The notes under the pieces: generated by a model
Seen by the model: the letters and a program-made list of their open reading frames with translations, nothing else
Databases searched by the model: none
What the model was told of the DNA's origin: nothing
Part shown: positions 17,399-25,105 of the stretch, in pieces
How positions within the stretch are numbered: the stretch's first letter is position 1
Layout: each line of letters begins with the position of its first letter
DNA from: CAMDBL01 sp964498125
GTDB lineage: Bacteria; Pseudomonadota; Alphaproteobacteria; Rhizobiales; Hyphomicrobiaceae
Assembly: GCA_964498125.1 (NCBI GenBank)
Contig: CAZCGE010000027.1
Span: 1 to 64,000, forward strand
Direction of reading: 5' to 3'
Length of the DNA: 64,000 nucleotides
Program-made: the position numbers and the translations under genes

Positions 17399-18229
17399 TC
17401 ACCCCGGCAGCGCCAGCACGTCCTCGTGGCCGATGATGGTGACCGCATCAATGGCGGACAGGCGGTGGGCGAGCCAGGCGTCGATGTCGCGAGCGGGCAC
17501 CTGACCGGTGTCGCGCACGGCGTTGGCCCAGCCCTGGTCGAGGTCGCGTCGCAGGCGATCGAACGTGCGATCCAGCACCCACGGGCTTTTTCCCCGCACG
17601 ACGCGATAGCCGCGCGTCGTGAAGGCGGCGGCGAGCGCCTCGCTGGCGCGCGGACCGGCAGCCGGGCCAAAGCCCTTGTCGGTCTGCTGGTGCCGATTGA
17701 AGGCCGCGCGCATGACCTGGTCCAGCGGATGCTCCGGCAGGAAGGCCGCGATGCCGTCGTAGGTCAGCACGGTGTAGAATATCTGCCCGGCGGCGGCCAC
17801 CGCGTCGGCCAGTTGGGTGATCACCGGTCCGGAGACGAGATCGAACAGCGCCGCCGCCGTGACCAGATCGGCGCCGGCGATCAGCGGCGCGAAGTGGCCC
17901 TTGGAGAAGTCGGCCTGGCGGAAGGTGACGGTGCCCAAGGTGTCTGACAAGATGTCAGGCACCTCATCGTCGGCCAGCCTCGCCCGCGCCGCATCGAGCA
18001 GCCGCTGATCGTAGTCGACCAGCGTCCAGTGCTGAACTCCGGGCAGCCACGGCGACAGACCGCGCAGGTTGGAGCCAGCGCCGCAGCCGAGATCGACTAC
18101 GCGCACAACGGGCCGCAACTCGGGCCTCCCGGCCAGCGCGCCAACCAGCGCATGCCGCACGCCGGCATTGACCGACGCATGGTCGGCCGGCTCGCGCAGC
18201 GCCAGCCATTCCGGTGTAAAGCCACTCAA
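17399..18229 (-). CDS. Class I SAM-dependent methyltransferase
   Basis: 276 aa from a TTG at 18229 that overlaps the TGA of the glycosyltransferase gene (TTGA coupling); the conserved-looking LSGFTPEWLALREPAD begins there, and upstream codons lie inside the preceding gene. Motif I VVDLGCGAGSNL, then LVDYDQRLL and ADLVTAAALFDLVS. Substrate unknown; the operon suggests a glycosylated small molecule. Residues 90-97 (VPDILSDT) are the third palindrome insertion, in the loop between the helix ending DAARARLAD and the strand VTFRQADF. Confidence 0.82.
   Translation of the reverse strand: MSGFTPEWLALREPADHASVNAGVRHALVGALAGRPELRPVVRVVDLGCGAGSNLRGLSPWLPGVQHWTLVDYDQRLLDAARARLADDEVPDILSDTLGTVTFRQADFSKGHFAPLIAGADLVTAAALFDLVSGPVITQLADAVAAAGQIFYTVLTYDGIAAFLPEHPLDQVMRAAFNRHQQTDKGFGPAAGPRASEALAAAFTTRGYRVVRGKSPWVLDRTFDRLRRDLDQGWANAVRDTGQVPARDIDAWLAHRLSAIDAVTIIGHEDVLALPG
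17939..17963. repeat. In-gene palindrome, copy 3 (VPDILSDTL)
   Basis: GGTGTCTGAC-AAGAT-GTCAGGCACC, one mismatch in the dyad. On the coding minus strand it gives V-P-D-I-L-S-D-T-L in the methyltransferase, in the same frame relative to the palindrome as copies 1 and 2. The mismatch makes the Ser to Pro change. Confidence 0.85.
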
Positions 18230-19275
18230 GCCTTCATCTCCATGATCGCCGCGAAGATGCGCCGCGCCGTCTCGGTCCAGGTCGGCAGCTTGCGTCCGGC
18301 GTCCCACGAAGCCGCCTCCAGCCGCTTCCTGAGCTTGCGATCGCTCATCAGACACACCAGCGCCGCGCCCAGCGCATTGATATCACCGGGCGGAACCTTC
18401 AACGCGGCGGCGTCCGGCACCGTTTCAGCCGCCGCGCCCCCGGTAGTGCAGATGATCGGCAGTCCGCGCGCCATCGCCTCGGCCAGCACCATGCCATAGC
18501 CCTCGAACAGCGACGGCAGCACGAAGATATCGGCCGAGGCGTAATAACGCTCGAGCGTTGCGGGGACCACGGTACCCAACAACGTGATGCGATCACTAAG
18601 CTTGGTGCTCGCCGCGATTGCTGCCTTCAGCCCGGCGACCGCAGCCGAATCGCGATCCAGCGCGCCGGCAATTGCCAATCGCCAGTCCAGATCAGCGAGC
18701 GGCCCGAGTGCCGCGACTAGGTTCTCGTAGCCCTTGCGCGGAGAGATCGCGCCGACCGACAAGAGTTGCATGGGTGTGCCCGTGCCGGTTGCGCGCGGCG
18801 CCGGATCGGTGCCTGGCTCGGCCACCGTGATGAGCGGCCCGGAAACGCCGAAATCGGCTGCCAGCAGCCGCGCCGTCATCGGGCTCGTGACAATGACGCG
18901 GTGGCACAGCGCCAGCGCCGCCGTCTCCGACGCCGCGAGCGCCTGCCTGCGTTCCTCCGACAGCCCTGCTTCCAGCGCCAGCGGATGATGCACCAGCGCA
19001 ATGATGCGCCGCTTGACGCGCCGCAGAAGTTCGGCCGGCATGGCGCCCAGCGCCAGACCATCGATCATCAGCACCGCCCCTTCAGGGGTCGCGGCGAGCC
19101 GGCGCTCGGACTCGGCCAGATCCGCTTGCGTCGGATCAGGATACGACCCGGGCAGCGGGAGGTGCGTAATATCGATCCCGAAAGATGGCAGCAGCCTCAG
19201 GACGCGGCGATCGTAGATATAGCCGCCCGTTGCGGTGGTGAGATCACCGGGGATGGCAAAGACGACCTTGGTCAT
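18226..19275 (-). CDS. Glycosyltransferase family 4
   Basis: 349 aa, GT-B fold. The N-terminal half starts VVFAIPGDLTTATGGYIYDRR; the C-terminal half has LLSVGAISPRKGYENLVAAL and the E-x7-E signature in SLFEGYGMVLAEAMARG that binds the nucleotide sugar. Cytoplasmic, retaining. ATG overlaps the stop of the small membrane protein gene (ATGA) and its own stop overlaps the methyltransferase start, so three proteins are translationally coupled. The acceptor is unknown; the operon with a pterin-synthase-like gene suggests a pterin-type molecule. Confidence 0.9.
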   Translation of the reverse strand: MTKVVFAIPGDLTTATGGYIYDRRVLRLLPSFGIDITHLPLPGSYPDPTQADLAESERRLAATPEGAVLMIDGLALGAMPAELLRRVKRRIIALVHHPLALEAGLSEERRQALAASETAALALCHRVIVTSPMTARLLAADFGVSGPLITVAEPGTDPAPRATGTGTPMQLLSVGAISPRKGYENLVAALGPLADLDWRLAIAGALDRDSAAVAGLKAAIAASTKLSDRITLLGTVVPATLERYYASADIFVLPSLFEGYGMVLAEAMARGLPIICTTGGAAAETVPDAAALKVPPGDINALGAALVCLMSDRKLRKRLEAASWDAGRKLPTWTETARRIFAAIMEMKA

Positions 19276-19502
19276 ACGTGCGGCTCATGGGCTGTGCGAG
19301 ATCGCCACCGGCGAACGGCGACACCGGACCAGATGGCTTCAACGACGCCGAACGGCCAGGCGCCCTGCAGGAAGCCATAGACCGAGGCCAAGGCACAGCA
19401 TGCCGCAAAAGCCAGGATATACCAAGGACTTCGATCTTCGAGGGCGTAGCAGACCAGCATCGCCGTGACGGCGGCCAATCCGAAAAGTGTCAGCCGGTCC
19501 AT
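19272..19502 (-). CDS. Small membrane protein in the glycosyltransferase operon
   Basis: 76 aa from ATG 19502, 5 nt after the stop of the pterin-synthase-like gene. Two hydrophobic segments (LTLFGLAAVTAMLVCYAL and WYILAFAACCALASVYGFL) and a basic tail VAVRRWRSR. The stop overlaps the start of the glycosyltransferase by 4 bp. I recognise no named family. Tight coupling suggests it supports the neighbouring enzymes, for example by membrane tethering; this is inference. Confidence 0.7.
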   Translation of the reverse strand: MDRLTLFGLAAVTAMLVCYALEDRSPWYILAFAACCALASVYGFLQGAWPFGVVEAIWSGVAVRRWRSRTAHEPHV

Positions 19503-19507
19503 GGGCG

Positions 19508-19912
19508 TCAACCTGCCAGCGGGCCCTCGAACGAGGCCCGCGCCAGATCTGTTTCGTTCAGTGTGACGCGGATCTTGGACAGGCCCTTGCCATCCGCCCC
19601 GAGCGCGCCCGACTTGGCCGCGTCCGCCACCGCGTCGAATACGTAGCGGCACAGAAACTCGGTGGTCGTCAGCTTGCCTTTGAATTGCGGCAGTTCGTCG
19701 AGGTTCTTGTAGGCCAGCGGTTTCAGCGTCTTGCCCAGCACGTCGAGCGCGGCGCCAATGTCGACCACGACGTTCTGCTTGGTCAATTTCTCGCGGAAGA
19801 AGGCGACGTCGACGACGAAGGTCGCGCCATGCATGTGCTGCGCCGGACCGAAGAACGGGTCAGGCAGCGAGTGGGCGATCATGATGCGATCACGGACTTC
19901 GACGGAGTACAT
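19508..19912 (-). CDS. 6-pyruvoyl-tetrahydropterin synthase / QueD-like protein
   Basis: 134 aa from ATG 19912 (MYSVEVRDRIMIAHSL). Family T-fold enzymes remove triphosphate from dihydroneopterin triphosphate and use three zinc-binding His. AHSL gives the first His and HMHGATFVVDV the second, but the usual HGH motif is HGA here and the catalytic Cys is not evident, while LDELPQFKGKLTTTEFLCRYVFD matches the C-terminal family block. So it is a divergent member, perhaps with altered chemistry. Start of a coupled run with the small membrane protein, glycosyltransferase and methyltransferase. Confidence 0.8.
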   Translation of the reverse strand: MYSVEVRDRIMIAHSLPDPFFGPAQHMHGATFVVDVAFFREKLTKQNVVVDIGAALDVLGKTLKPLAYKNLDELPQFKGKLTTTEFLCRYVFDAVADAAKSGALGADGKGLSKIRVTLNETDLARASFEGPLAG

Positions 19913-20006
19913 GGGCGGGTTCCGGTGGGCTTGGACGAAGCAAATGGTCGGCAGGTCATCGCCACAAAACATGGTGGCGTCAAGGCGAGCGGCGTTTTCA
20001 ACCCCG

Positions 20007-20399
20007 TCAGGTCGGCGGTTGCCAGGCCAGCGGATGACTTTCCAACGCCCGTTCGAGTGTCACGAGTTGCAGACCCTCGACGCTGGCCTGTGCCAGCAGC
20101 AGCCGGTCGAATGGATCGCGCGTGGCGGGCTCGGGCGAGACATCGGCCAGCACGTGGCGGGGCGTGATCGACAAAATAGCGAACGCCGCCGCCTCGCACG
20201 CTTCCGGAAGCTGCTCCAACGTCATGCCGATGGCGAGCTTACCCGAGCGCACCTTGATAACAACTTCCCACAGCGACGCCGTGCTGACGAACAGCTCGGC
20301 TTCATCCGCGACCACTGCATCCTGCATCACTGTAGGTAGCACGACCGAGCCGGTTTCCAGCTGAGCAAGCAGCACGTGCGTGTCGAGCAGCAATCTCAT
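20007..20399 (-). CDS. PIN-domain toxin (VapC-like)
   Basis: 130 aa ribonuclease toxin. The PIN acidic residues are visible: Asp 6 in LLLDTHVLL, Glu in SLWEVVIK, and the two Asp in TRDPFDRLLLAQA. The final VTLERALESHPL is typical. The ATG overlaps the antitoxin stop by 4 bp. The module lies between the dehydrogenase and the pterin-synthase-like gene on the same strand. Confidence 0.92.
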   Translation of the reverse strand: MRLLLDTHVLLAQLETGSVVLPTVMQDAVVADEAELFVSTASLWEVVIKVRSGKLAIGMTLEQLPEACEAAAFAILSITPRHVLADVSPEPATRDPFDRLLLAQASVEGLQLVTLERALESHPLAWQPPT

Positions 20400-20677
20400 G
20401 TCTTGCCGTTATCGGGTTCCGGCGACGGCGTGATCAGGAAATCTTTCGGTAATGGATCATCGAAATCCGGCGCAATGTAGGTGACGATCTTGTCGATGCC
20501 GCGCTCGCGCTTGAACTGCTCGAGCGCAGCCCGGTCGATCCCGCCCTTGCGCTTGTGCGGCACCAGGTCGAGCACGGGCTTGCCGTCGCGCGTCAGCACG
20601 ATTGTCTCGCCCTGCTCGACGCGGGCTGCAAGCTCGGCGAGGCGGGCTTCGGCTTCTTCCAGGGTGAAGGTATCCAT
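20396..20677 (-). CDS. Phd/YefM-family antitoxin (VapB-like)
   Basis: 93 aa from ATG 20677. The N-terminal half is a Phd-type DNA-binding fold (FTLEEAEARLAELAARVEQGE, then TIVLTRDGKPVLDLVP); the C-terminal tail APDFDDPLPKDFL is the usual toxin-wrapping segment of antitoxins paired with this PIN group. It precedes and overlaps the toxin, and would autorepress the pair. Confidence 0.9.
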   Translation of the reverse strand: MDTFTLEEAEARLAELAARVEQGETIVLTRDGKPVLDLVPHKRKGGIDRAALEQFKRERGIDKIVTYIAPDFDDPLPKDFLITPSPEPDNGKT

Positions 20678-20755
20678 GCCGTGAAGATAATCGAGGCGGC
20701 GGCCACGCGCCAGTCCTGGCCGGTGCGACCGCGGGCAGGTCGGCTTCAACGCGCC

Positions 20756-21136
20756 TCAGGCACCAGGTAGGCGGCGCAGTATCTCGTCGAGCTTGCCGCC
20801 GAGTTCTCGCTCGAGGCGGCTCTGTCCAAGTTCAAGCGCACCCATCCGCTGCTCCAGGGCCGTAAGGCGCTGTTCGATGCCAGCCAACCGATTATCCTGC
20901 TCGACCAGCTGCCGTGTGACGCCGCCGCGCAGATCGCGCATGTCTCGCTCCAGCGCGGCCATGCGTTGATCCAGCCGATCGAAGCGCGCGTCAAAGCCGT
21001 TCATCCGCGCCTCGATGCCACCGAGTCGAGCGTTGATGGGCTCTAGCCGGACATTCAGCAACTCCGGAAGGTCGGTATAGAACTCCTCCAGGTCGGAGAC
21101 ACGCTTTTCCAGCGGTTTGTCGATATCGCTCACCAT
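20756..21136 (-). CDS. Coiled-coil protein of unknown function
   Basis: 126 aa from ATG 21136, which has GGAGG 6 nt upstream. Nearly the whole chain is heptad repeats: RLGGIEARMNGFDARFDRL, QRMAALERDMRDL, NRLAGIEQRLTALEQRMGAL. No membrane segment and no enzyme motif. It starts 31 nt after the dehydrogenase stop on the same strand, so it is probably in that operon. Function unknown. Confidence 0.75.
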   Translation of the reverse strand: MVSDIDKPLEKRVSDLEEFYTDLPELLNVRLEPINARLGGIEARMNGFDARFDRLDQRMAALERDMRDLRGGVTRQLVEQDNRLAGIEQRLTALEQRMGALELGQSRLERELGGKLDEILRRLPGA

Positions 21137-21167
21137 GAGTCCTCCGCCGAGAACACTACCAGGAGCT

Positions 21168-22202
21168 TCACGGCCCACCAGCGTATTCGATCACCGGCGC
21201 CAGTCCGGCAGCCCCCGGCGCCAGCACCTGCGGCAGCCGCTTGGGTCCATCCTCGAACGCAATCGCCTCGGCGACGAGGGCGTCCAGCGCCGGGTCGGAC
21301 AACAGCTCCAGCGCTTTCGCCAGCCGCCGCGCATAGCTCCATCTTGGCCGCCGGCCGGGCGAGACCTGGCCGACCTGCGATGACACGAGCTTCAGGCGAC
21401 GACTGTGGAAGGCGCCGCCGAGGCCGACGTTGACCGGCTTGTCACCGTACCAGCTGAGCTCGACGATGGTTGCTTCCATGCCGGCAAGGTCTATCGCCGT
21501 GCTCAGACCAGCGGCACTGACGCTGGCGTTGAAGACGATGTCGACGTCGAAGGACTGCCCCTCACCCCGACCCTCTCCCCGCAGGCGGGGAGAGGGGGAA
21601 AAGGCCGCCCCCAGCGCCTCCACCACCTCACGCCGCCCCACATCGACATCGAACACCGTCACCTCGGCGCCCGGAATGCGCGCGGCCAGATGCGCGACCA
21701 GCAAGCCAAGGACCCCGGCGCCGACGACCGCCACACGATCCCCCGGCCCCGTGCCGGCATCCCAATGCGCATTCAGCGCCGTTTCCATGTTCGCCGCCAG
21801 CGTCGCCCGTCGCGCCGGCACGCCATCCGGCACAACCGCCAGCATACTTGTCGGGGCGACAAAATAGTCCTGATGCGGGTGCAGGCAGAACACCGTGCGG
21901 CCAACCAGCTCTTGCGGCCCGTCCTCGACCACGCCGGTCGCGCAATAGCCGTATTTCACGGGAAACGGAAACTCGCCCTCCTGCAGCGGCGCCCGCATCC
22001 GCTGCCGCTCGCCCGGACTGACGGCGCCGCTCAGAACCAGCCGCTCCGTGCCGCGGCTGATCCCGCTCCAGAGCGTGCGAACCAGCGCTTCGCCCGGCGC
22101 GACCGGCTTGAGCGGTGCCGCCCGCAGCTCCACCTTGCCCGGCCCGGCATACCAGAGCGCCCGCGCCATCTTCATCTTGCCCGTCGATCTGCGCGTGGTC
22201 AT
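21168..22202 (-). CDS. MDR-family (zinc-type) dehydrogenase
   Basis: 344 aa from ATG 22202 with AGGA 10 nt upstream. Medium-chain dehydrogenase: LWSGISRGTERLVLSG and KYGYCATGVVEDG in the catalytic half resemble BchC-like members; the Rossmann half has VAVVGAGVLGLLVAHLAA and TVFDVDVGRR. Structural-zinc cysteines are absent. Residues 202-215 (SPSPRLRGEGRGEG) are translated from an inserted repeat. First gene of the minus-strand run with the pterin-synthase-like, glycosyltransferase and methyltransferase genes; likely oxidises or reduces the same product. Divergent from opgH with 89 nt between. Confidence 0.85.
   Translation of the reverse strand: MTTRRSTGKMKMARALWYAGPGKVELRAAPLKPVAPGEALVRTLWSGISRGTERLVLSGAVSPGERQRMRAPLQEGEFPFPVKYGYCATGVVEDGPQELVGRTVFCLHPHQDYFVAPTSMLAVVPDGVPARRATLAANMETALNAHWDAGTGPGDRVAVVGAGVLGLLVAHLAARIPGAEVTVFDVDVGRREVVEALGAAFSPSPRLRGEGRGEGQSFDVDIVFNASVSAAGLSTAIDLAGMEATIVELSWYGDKPVNVGLGGAFHSRRLKLVSSQVGQVSPGRRPRWSYARRLAKALELLSDPALDALVAEAIAFEDGPKRLPQVLAPGAAGLAPVIEYAGGP
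21558..21598. repeat. In-gene copy of the CCCTCACCCCGACCCTCTCC repeat
   Basis: The sequence CCCTCACCCCGACCCTCTCC then CCGCAGGCGGGGAGAGGG forms a hairpin (CCCTCTCCCCG and CGGGGAGAGGG). It is a very common dispersed repeat of high-GC proteobacteria, normally intergenic; here it is in frame inside the dehydrogenase and is read as SPSPRLRGEGRGEG. Confidence 0.85.
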
Positions 22203-22291
22203 CGCCCGTTCATCCTGAATGGTATAGCCGTGCGTGCCGTTATACCGGCTTTCTCCCAAACTTCCCCTTGTCACGCCAAACGGCATCATCC
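22203..22291. promoter_or_regulatory. Divergent promoter region, dehydrogenase / opgH
   Basis: 89 nt between two divergent starts. It must hold both promoters. No clear operator dyad was seen by eye. Confidence 0.4.
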
Positions 22292-24091
22292 ATGACCGAT
22301 CTGTTGAACGCTGCCCTGCGCCAGGATCTCGCCCCTACACCCATGAGCCTTAGCTTACCCACAGGCCTGCAATCAAACGCCGATCTGAGCCGCCGCCGGC
22401 TCATCGTCGTCACCCTCAACGTCGTCACCTACCTGGCCCTGTTGTGGGGTGCGGCCAAGGTGCTTGGCGCTGGCGGCTGGACGCTGGTCGATGTCGTCAT
22501 GTTCATATGCTTCATGATCGGCACGCCGTGGACCGTGCTTGGCTTCTGGAACGCCGTGATCGGCCTATGGCTGCTGCACGGCCACAAAGACCCGATGGCC
22601 GCAGTGGCGCCGTTTGCCGCGGCCGGTGACAGCGATACGCCGATCACCGTCAAGACCGCCGTGCTGATGACCGTGCGCAACGAAGACCCGGCGCGCGCCA
22701 TCCTGCGGCTCATGACCGTGAAAGCCAGCATCGACGCCACCGGCCAGGGCCGCCAGTTCAGCTACTTCGTGCTGAGCGATACCAACGACCCCGACGTTGC
22801 CACCCAGGAGGAGAAGGCCGTCGAGGCCTGGCGGCTCGGCAACGCCGACAGCAGCCGCATCACCTATCGCCGCCGCCCGGTCAATACCGGCTTCAAAGCC
22901 GGCAACGTGCGCGATTTCTGCGACCGCTGGGGCAGCCAGTACGAGCTGATGCTGCCGCTCGATGCCGACAGCCTGATGTCGGGCGAGGCCATCGTCAAAC
23001 TCGTGCGCATGATGCAGGCCCACCCCAGGCTCGGTATCCTGCAGAGCCTGGTGGTCGGCATGCCGTCGACGTCGGCGTTCGCGCGCATCTTCCAGTTCGG
23101 CATGCGCCACGGCATGCGCACCTACACCATGGGCCAGAGCTGGTGGACCGCCGACTGCGGCCCGTTCTGGGGCCACAACGCGCTGGTGCGCATCAAGCCG
23201 TTCGCGGAGGAATGCCACCTGCCGATGCTGCCCGGCAAGCCGCCGCTCGGCGGTCACGTCCTGTCGCATGATCAGGTCGAGGCGACGCTGATGCGCCGCG
23301 CCGGCTTCGAGGTGCGCGTGCTGCCCGTCGAGAACGGCAGCTGGGAGGAGAACCCGCCGACCATGCTCGACTTCGCCAAGCGCGACGTGCGTTGGTGCCA
23401 GGGCAACATGCAGTACGTCAAGCTGCTCGACCTGCCGGGCCTGCAGCCGATGAGCCGCTTCCAGCTGGTCTGGGCGGTGCTGATGTTCCTGGGGCTGCCG
23501 GCCTGGACCTTGATGATCGCGCTGCTGCCGATAGCCGCGTGGCAGGCGCAAGGCATTGCCGACTATCCCGCGGGTCTTGCCGGCTTCCTCTACGTGCTGT
23601 TCTTCGTCATGTACCTGTCGCCAAAGATCGCCGGCCTGATCGATGCCGTGCTGACCAGGGGCGGCATGGACCGCTATGGCGGGCCCGCCAGATTCGCGGC
23701 AAGTGCTGCGATCGAGATCGTATTCGCCTTCCTGCAGGGCGCGGTGTCGACCATCCGCACCACCATCTTCATGATCGGCCTGGCGTTCGGCAAGTCGGTG
23801 GTCTGGGGCGGTCAGTCGCGCGACGCCTATGGCATCGGCTTGCGCACCGCGATCGAGACCCTGTGGCCACAGACCCTGTTCGGCGTCTTCGTCTGCGGCC
23901 TGCTGTGGCTGATCTCGCCCGCCACGCTCGCCTGGAGCCTGCCGCTGACCGCCGGCTACCTGCTCGCCATCCCCTTCGCCATGCTGACCGCCGCGCCCTG
24001 GCTCGGCCGCTGGTTCCAGCGCACGGGCCTGTGCGGCATCCCGGAGGATTTCGATGCGCCGAAGGAGGTGCGGGTGGTGATGGGGAACTGA
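22292..24091 (+). CDS. opgH: OpgH/MdoH, periplasmic glucan glucosyltransferase
   Basis: 599 aa from ATG 22292; the longer frame upstream runs into the divergent gene. Inner-membrane family 2 glucosyltransferase that builds the beta-1,2 glucan backbone from UDP-glucose. Two N-terminal helices (34-60, 65-95), then the GT2 domain with VRNEDPARA, LSDTND (161-166), DADS (224-227), WWTADCGPFWGHN and RDVRWCQGN, then several C-terminal helices. opgG, its usual partner, is not adjacent. galU at 53095 provides the substrate and the exporter at 10997 may act on the product. Confidence 0.93.
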   Translation: MTDLLNAALRQDLAPTPMSLSLPTGLQSNADLSRRRLIVVTLNVVTYLALLWGAAKVLGAGGWTLVDVVMFICFMIGTPWTVLGFWNAVIGLWLLHGHKDPMAAVAPFAAAGDSDTPITVKTAVLMTVRNEDPARAILRLMTVKASIDATGQGRQFSYFVLSDTNDPDVATQEEKAVEAWRLGNADSSRITYRRRPVNTGFKAGNVRDFCDRWGSQYELMLPLDADSLMSGEAIVKLVRMMQAHPRLGILQSLVVGMPSTSAFARIFQFGMRHGMRTYTMGQSWWTADCGPFWGHNALVRIKPFAEECHLPMLPGKPPLGGHVLSHDQVEATLMRRAGFEVRVLPVENGSWEENPPTMLDFAKRDVRWCQGNMQYVKLLDLPGLQPMSRFQLVWAVLMFLGLPAWTLMIALLPIAAWQAQGIADYPAGLAGFLYVLFFVMYLSPKIAGLIDAVLTRGGMDRYGGPARFAASAAIEIVFAFLQGAVSTIRTTIFMIGLAFGKSVVWGGQSRDAYGIGLRTAIETLWPQTLFGVFVCGLLWLISPATLAWSLPLTAGYLLAIPFAMLTAAPWLGRWFQRTGLCGIPEDFDAPKEVRVVMGN

Positions 24092-24142
24092 CAGTAAGCT
24101 CAACACAGACGAGGCTGTCGAGCATGCGCGGATTTCGTCACA

Positions 24143-24505
24143 TCACCGCAGTGGCTCCAAACCGTGCCGCTTGATCACGCTCAAGAGCTTGAGCGCCGTT
24201 CCGGTTGGCCGCCGCGCGTTGCGTTCCCACTGGCTGACCGTGCTGATCCCGACATTGAGATAGGCAGCCAGCACGGCCTGGCTAATGCGCTGCGCCTCAC
24301 GCAACCGCAGTATGTCGCGGCCGGTGAACCGCTCCACCTTCCAAACCGTGCTGGGCCCCAGCATGTCGATCGTCGTCTGCTCGAGCTCGTCGTCGCTGAC
24401 CTTTCCGGCCCGATGCAGCACGCGCGTCATCTCGACGATCTCGCTGCGCAGCCGGGCTCTGCCCGTCGGCTTGCTCTTGCGCACGGCCGTGCTCCTAGTC
24501 GCCAC
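24143..24505 (-). CDS. HTH antitoxin (HigA-like)
   Basis: 120 aa. The C-terminal part is a HTH_3 domain: GRDILRLREAQRISQAVLAA and then NVGISTVSQWERNARRPTG. The N-terminal 60 residues should wrap the toxin. The start overlaps the toxin's 3' end by 11 bp, so the order is toxin first, as in HigBA modules. Autorepressor by family. Confidence 0.88.
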   Translation of the reverse strand: MATRSTAVRKSKPTGRARLRSEIVEMTRVLHRAGKVSDDELEQTTIDMLGPSTVWKVERFTGRDILRLREAQRISQAVLAAYLNVGISTVSQWERNARRPTGTALKLLSVIKRHGLEPLR

Positions 24506-24869
24506 AATGCACCTCCGTCATGTCGTCATCTGCGACGCGCGCCTCGATCTCCACCTCGTCGAGCGCCAGGAACTCTCGCGCCAGGGATCGCAACCGGACC
24601 AGCTCCTTCGCCCCGATATTGTCCCGCTCGCTCTTGGCGAAACCGTAGAGGAACACCGATCGCTCGCCGGCCTGGTAGGCGACCAGAGCGCGAAACCCGC
24701 CGCGTTTGCCCCGGCCCTCGCGCGCGACCCGCTGCTTGATCAGTCCGCTGCCGAGATCGGCATCGATCAACCCACGCTCGGCGTCGCCGACCGCCGCGCA
24801 CAACGACCAATCGGTCAGGCCCTCGCCGCGCTGCCAGCGCGCGAAGGTCCTCAGCTTCAGCACCCACAT
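24495..24869 (-). CDS. RelE/HigB-type toxin
   Basis: 124 aa from ATG 24869 (MWVLKLRTFARWQRGEGL). The KQRVAREGRGKRGGFRALVA core and FLYGFAKSERDNI are hallmarks of the RelE/HigB mRNA interferases that act at the ribosome. It precedes and overlaps its antitoxin. Confidence 0.88.
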   Translation of the reverse strand: MWVLKLRTFARWQRGEGLTDWSLCAAVGDAERGLIDADLGSGLIKQRVAREGRGKRGGFRALVAYQAGERSVFLYGFAKSERDNIGAKELVRLRSLAREFLALDEVEIEARVADDDMTEVHCGD

Positions 24870-25011
24870 GCCATGTCCCCAATCACTGAGGCATATAGCA
24901 CAGTGAGCGATAGCAAGCAAGCAAGAGCCGCCTCGGCCTCGGCTTACGATGCCTCAAGCGACGGTCGGCAAAGGCGGGGGATGCGTGCCGTTGAGCCTGA
25001 GGCGACCTCGT

Positions 25012-25095
25012 TCTCGCGCGCCGCCGTCCCGGCCGGAGCAGCGCCGCGCGTTCAGCGGCGCTGCGTAGAGCCGGGATCTTTACCGGTCGCAGCTG
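25012..25095 (-). repeat. Dispersed palindromic repeat, inverted copy
   Basis: On the minus strand: GGTAAAGATCCCGGCTCT, then GCAGCGCCGC paired with GCGGCGCTGC, then CTCCGGCCGGGAC. Same family as 25556 and the block at 10680-10900. It fills the gap between the HigB-like and GIY-YIG genes. Confidence 0.7.
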
Positions 25096-25105
25096 AATTT
25101 CGCGC

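Noticed and set aside
22565..24106. 513-codon open frame on the minus strand
   Set aside because: Antisense to opgH; biased composition only.
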